Source of the DNA: Desulfobacterales bacterium
GTDB lineage: Bacteria > Desulfobacterota > Desulfobacteria > Desulfobacterales > C00003060
Length of the DNA: 7,364 nt
Direction of reading: 5' to 3'
Assembly (NCBI GenBank): GCA_030668505.1
Contig: DAOUTV010000078.1
Coordinates: 1-7,364, forward strand
Below are positions 5,318-7,364 of this stretch, piece after piece (position 1 is the first letter of the stretch; every line of letters begins with the position of its first letter). The notes below the pieces were generated by a model, which did no database searches, had not been told where the DNA came from, and was given only the letters and a program-made list of their open reading frames with translations. Made by a program: the position numbers and the translations under genes.

Positions 5318-7006
5318 CTAAGCCAAAAGCATTTCGGTTATGGATGCCCCTGCAGGAACCATAGGGTATACGCATTCTTCACGAGCCACCCAAAAGTCCA
5401 TCATTGCCGGCCCGGGGCTCTCAAGTCCTTGCTTAAGCACTGAAACAACCTCTTGTGGCTTAGTGGCCTTCAGGCCAAGAGCCCCGTAAGCTTCAGCAAG
5501 CTTGGCAAAATCAGGACCATGTTCCAGGTCTGTGGCCGCGTAGCGCTTTTCATAAAACAGTTCCTGCCACTGCCGTACCATGCCAAGATACCTGTTATTC
5601 AAGATTACCACCTTCACCGGCAACCTGTACTGCACTGCAGTTGCCAGTTCCTGAATATTCATCTGAATACTCCCATCGCCTGCCACGTCCACAACGAGCC
5701 TATCTGGGCAAGCCGTCTGCGCTCCAATTGCAGCAGGCAGACCGAACCCCATACAACCAAGCCCACCAGAGGTTATGAAACAGTTTGGACGATCAAAGTG
5801 ATAGTACTGGGCCGCCCACATCTGGTTCTGTCCCACCTCGGTGGTAATGATGGCTTTGCCCTTTGTCAGTTCGTACAGCTTTTCAATGACATACTGGGGC
5901 TTAATAACATCCTCTTGCTCATATCTTAATGGCTGGGTACTTTTCCATTTTTCTATCTGGTCAAACCAAGGCTTGCGGCTTTTCTTGGTAATCTTTACTT
6001 TTTCCTCATTAAGCAAGCTGTTAAGCCTTCTCAAGGCGCTCTTACAATCACCCACAATCGGGACCGTAACAGGGATGTTCTTGCTGATAGAAGTGGGGTC
6101 GATATCAACATGGATGATCTTTGCATTGGGTGCGAATGTTTCAACCGTGCCGGTCACCCTGTCATCAAAACGCACACCAATGCCAATAAGCAGATCACAC
6201 GCCCCGATCGCCATGTTGGCCCGGTAAGTACCGTGCATACCCGGCATTCCCAGCCATAGAGGATCGGTTCCCGGAAAGCTGCCAAGACCCATCAGAGACG
6301 CTGTGACAGGAGCGTGCAACTTCCTGGCAAACTCGGTCAGTTCCTTGGATGCCCCCGAAAGAATAACTCCCCCACCGGAAAAAACAACCGGCCTTTCAGC
6401 TTCCCTGATAAGGTCTACCGCCCGGCGCAGTTGTTTAATATTGGGATTATACGTAGGATTGTAGGAGGGCATTCTGGGTTCCGGCAAGGGCTTGTACTTT
6501 GCCTTACCTTGAGTCACATCCTTGGGAAGATCGACCAACACAGGACCTGGGCGGCCTGATCGAGCAATATGGAATGCCTCCTTTAGCACCCTGGCTAAGT
6601 CGTCCGTGCGTTTCACAAGATAATTATGCTTGGTGCAAGGCCTGGTGATTCCCACGATATCGACTTCCTGGAAGGCATCATTTCCAATTAGCTTGGTAGG
6701 CACCTGTCCAGTGAGTGCAACCACCGGTATAGAATCCATATAGGCAGAGGCAAGCCCGCTGACAATGTTGGTAGCCCCTGGGCCGGAGGTGACTAGACAA
6801 ACGCCCACACTACCCTTTGCCCGTGCGTAGCCATCTGCTGCATGGGCTGCCCCCTGTTCATGGCGCACCAAGATATGCTGGATGTCCGTCCTGGTCATTT
6901 CGTCATGAATGTCAATAATAACGCCGCCCGGGAAACCAAAGACGGTATCAACACCTTCTTCCTTAAGGACGGCCATAATGATTTGCGCTCCTGTCAGTGT
7001 TTTCAA
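5318..7006 (-). CDS. ilvB: Acetohydroxyacid synthase catalytic subunit
   Basis: This thiamine-diphosphate and FAD enzyme condenses pyruvate with pyruvate or 2-oxobutyrate, the first common step of branched-chain amino acid synthesis. From the chosen start it has 562 residues, the normal length. It has the TPP PYR domain with FGFPGG (23-28) and the catalytic glutamate in RHEQ (E50), then SGPGATN (74-80). The central FAD-binding domain includes GIGVRFDDRVTG (275-286). The C-terminal TPP-binding motif runs from GDGS (443-446) to NN (470-471). The start is taken as TTG at 7006, because AGGAGGA (7019-7013) lies six bases upstream and KTLTGAQII matches the family opening. The longer frame from TTG at 7030 would place the ribosome site inside the gene. 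It is probably the first ilv gene in the visible operon. Upstream DNA is repeats, with no obvious strong promoter. Confidence 0.97.
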   Translation of the reverse strand: MKTLTGAQIIMAVLKEEGVDTVFGFPGGVIIDIHDEMTRTDIQHILVRHEQGAAHAADGYARAKGSVGVCLVTSGPGATNIVSGLASAYMDSIPVVALTGQVPTKLIGNDAFQEVDIVGITRPCTKHNYLVKRTDDLARVLKEAFHIARSGRPGPVLVDLPKDVTQGKAKYKPLPEPRMPSYNPTYNPNIKQLRRAVDLIREAERPVVFSGGGVILSGASKELTEFARKLHAPVTASLMGLGSFPGTDPLWLGMPGMHGTYRANMAIGACDLLIGIGVRFDDRVTGTVETFAPNAKIIHVDIDPTSISKNIPVTVPIVGDCKSALRRLNSLLNEEKVKITKKSRKPWFDQIEKWKSTQPLRYEQEDVIKPQYVIEKLYELTKGKAIITTEVGQNQMWAAQYYHFDRPNCFITSGGLGCMGFGLPAAIGAQTACPDRLVVDVAGDGSIQMNIQELATAVQYRLPVKVVILNNRYLGMVRQWQELFYEKRYAATDLEHGPDFAKLAEAYGALGLKATKPQEVVSVLKQGLESPGPAMMDFWVAREECVYPMVPAGASITEMLLA

Positions 7007-7012
7007 TGTTTG

Positions 7013-7019
7013 TCCTCCT
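7013..7019 (-). promoter_or_regulatory. Ribosome binding site fixing the ilvB TTG start
   Basis: AGGAGGA on the minus strand, six bases before the TTG at 7006, is a near-perfect Shine-Dalgarno sequence. It decides in favour of the shorter 562-residue IlvB. Confidence 0.85.
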
Positions 7020-7045
7020 AACCCGGACAAGCCGGAACCAAAAAG

Positions 7046-7087
7046 AAGTGCCTAAAATGTCTAAAGTGAACTAAAGTGCCTAAAGTT
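7046..7087 (+). repeat. AAAGTG array B1 (left arm)
   Basis: The plus-strand units are AAGTGCCT, AAAATGTCT, AAAGTGAACT, AAAGTGCCT, then AAAGTTA at the inner end. It has the same orientation as array A1. It lies 16 bases outside the extended ilvB reading frame, within the untranslated leader. TAAAGTTAA (7081-7089) is an exact inverted partner of 7308-7316. Confidence 0.85.
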
Positions 7088-7093
7088 AAGGTC

Positions 7094-7108
7094 TGCGCTT
7101 TCAGCGCA
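7094..7108. other. Short perfect hairpin TGCGCT-TTC-AGCGCA
   Basis: A six-base-pair stem with a three-base loop. On the plus strand it is followed four bases later by GTTTTT, so it could act as a weak intrinsic terminator in that direction. No plus-strand gene precedes it. On the ilvB strand there is no U-tract after it. Confidence 0.4.
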
Positions 7109-7134
7109 ACTTGTTTTTAAGACTGACCACGCCG

Positions 7135-7255
7135 GCCGACTTCGCCATAGTAGCCTCGGCTACGAGCCGACTTCGCCAAAGCACTGGCTGCGAGCCGACT
7201 TCGCCATAGTAGCCTCGGCTACGAGCCGACTTCGCCATAGTAGCCTCGGCTACGA
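7135..7255. repeat. Four tandem copies of a 31-base hairpin repeat
   Basis: Copies lie at 7135-7165, 7166-7193 (a 28-base variant), 7194-7224 and 7225-7255. Each starts GCCGACTTCGCC. Three are identical and contain GTAGCCTCGGCTAC, a self-complementary stem with a CTCG loop. The variant copy keeps the start and end but has CAAAGCACTGGCTGCGA, which breaks the stem. There are no spacers between copies. Confidence 0.9.
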
Positions 7256-7294
7256 CGGCTGAACGGCTGAACGGCTGAACGGCTGAACGGCTGA
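7255..7294. repeat. Five tandem copies of ACGGCTGA
   Basis: A perfect 8-base microsatellite-like tract directly abuts the last 31-base repeat, sharing its final A. Eight-base units shift the reading frame with each copy change, which fits non-coding DNA. Copy number is likely variable between strains. Confidence 0.92.
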
Positions 7295-7309
7295 AAAGGC
7301 GTGCACATT

Positions 7310-7344
7310 AACTTTAGCTCACTTTAGACACTTTAGCTCACTTT
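7310..7344 (-). repeat. AAAGTG array B2 (right arm)
   Basis: The minus-strand units are AAAGTGAGCT, AAAGTGTCT, AAAGTGAGCT, then AAAGTTA. It has the same orientation and inner end as array A2. Any minus-strand gene entering from the right would meet a stop in all three frames inside it (TGA, TGA or TAA), like rpmE at array A2. The last 20 bases of the window show nothing further. Confidence 0.85.
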
Positions 7345-7364
7345 TTGTTGAACATGGCAAAAAA

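Larger units (their letters stand above)
7046..7344. other. Cassette B: inverted AAAGTG arrays around about 220 bp of repeats
   Basis: This fills the region upstream of ilvB where no gene is visible. Arrays B1 and B2 face each other and both end inside with AAAGTTA. The interior holds a 6-bp hairpin (7094-7108), four 31-base-type repeats and five ACGGCTGA units. It is organised like cassette A but has an unrelated interior. If ilvB is transcribed from further upstream, the two arms could pair in its leader RNA. Whether it is mobile, regulatory or simply repeat expansion cannot be told from one copy. Confidence 0.4.

Noticed and set aside
5304..5375. Longer ilvN start at 5375
   Set aside because: It would overlap the ilvB 3' end with a non-family N-terminus. 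The ATG at 5303 has a well-placed GGAG and the usual IlvN opening.
7007..7030. Longer ilvB start at TTG 7030
   Set aside because: The AGGAGGA site would then be inside the coding region; TTG at 7006 has ideal spacing.
7135..7294. CRISPR array
   Set aside because: The 31-base and 8-base units are directly contiguous with no unique spacers, and no cas genes are present.

Overview
This is a chromosomal window of housekeeping genes, all on the minus strand and read right to left: ilvB, ilvN, ilvC, coaE, rho, rpmE, then a DUF1385 membrane protein cut by the left edge. The run coaE-rho-rpmE-DUF1385 (usually followed by prfA) is a familiar arrangement in Deltaproteobacteria/Desulfobacterota. With the four-cysteine L31 and the repeat-rich intergenic DNA, this suggests a sulfate-reducer-like desulfobacterium or a relative. 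That placement is inferred from synteny and general sequence character, not from a marker-gene search.

Right part (about 7006 to 3354): ilvB and ilvN encode the catalytic and regulatory subunits of acetohydroxyacid synthase. ilvC encodes ketol-acid reductoisomerase, the next enzyme of valine, leucine and isoleucine synthesis. ilvB and ilvN are 14 bases apart. ilvN and ilvC are separated by 399 bases of repeat DNA that contains a G-quadruplex-type tract and a REP-like palindrome. The IlvC protein looks like the Bacteroidetes/fungal type rather than the usual proteobacterial type, which hints at a separate origin.

Middle and left (3351 to 1): coaE (last step of CoA synthesis) starts 2 bases after the ilvC stop. 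Just after coaE lies a near-consensus sigma-70 promoter (TTGACA, 17 bases, TATGTT) with a dyad in its spacer. It would make a rho mRNA with a leader of about 310 nt. rho and rpmE are 34 bases apart and probably co-transcribed. DUF1385 is separated from rpmE by a 238-base insert.

The most unusual content is intergenic. Four arrays of a 9-10 base motif (AAAGTG followed by CCT, TCT, AGCT or AACT) occur as two inverted pairs. One pair brackets about 165 bp between rpmE and DUF1385; the other brackets about 220 bp upstream of ilvB. Three of the four arrays end on the inner side with AAAGTTA, and the two interiors are unrelated. The ilvB-side interior carries four copies of a 31-base hairpin-forming repeat and five copies of ACGGCTGA. 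This looks like an element family with repeated-site termini, or a structured RNA/DNA boundary element. I do not recognise it as a named family. No tRNA, rRNA, CRISPR array or recognisable transposase gene was seen.
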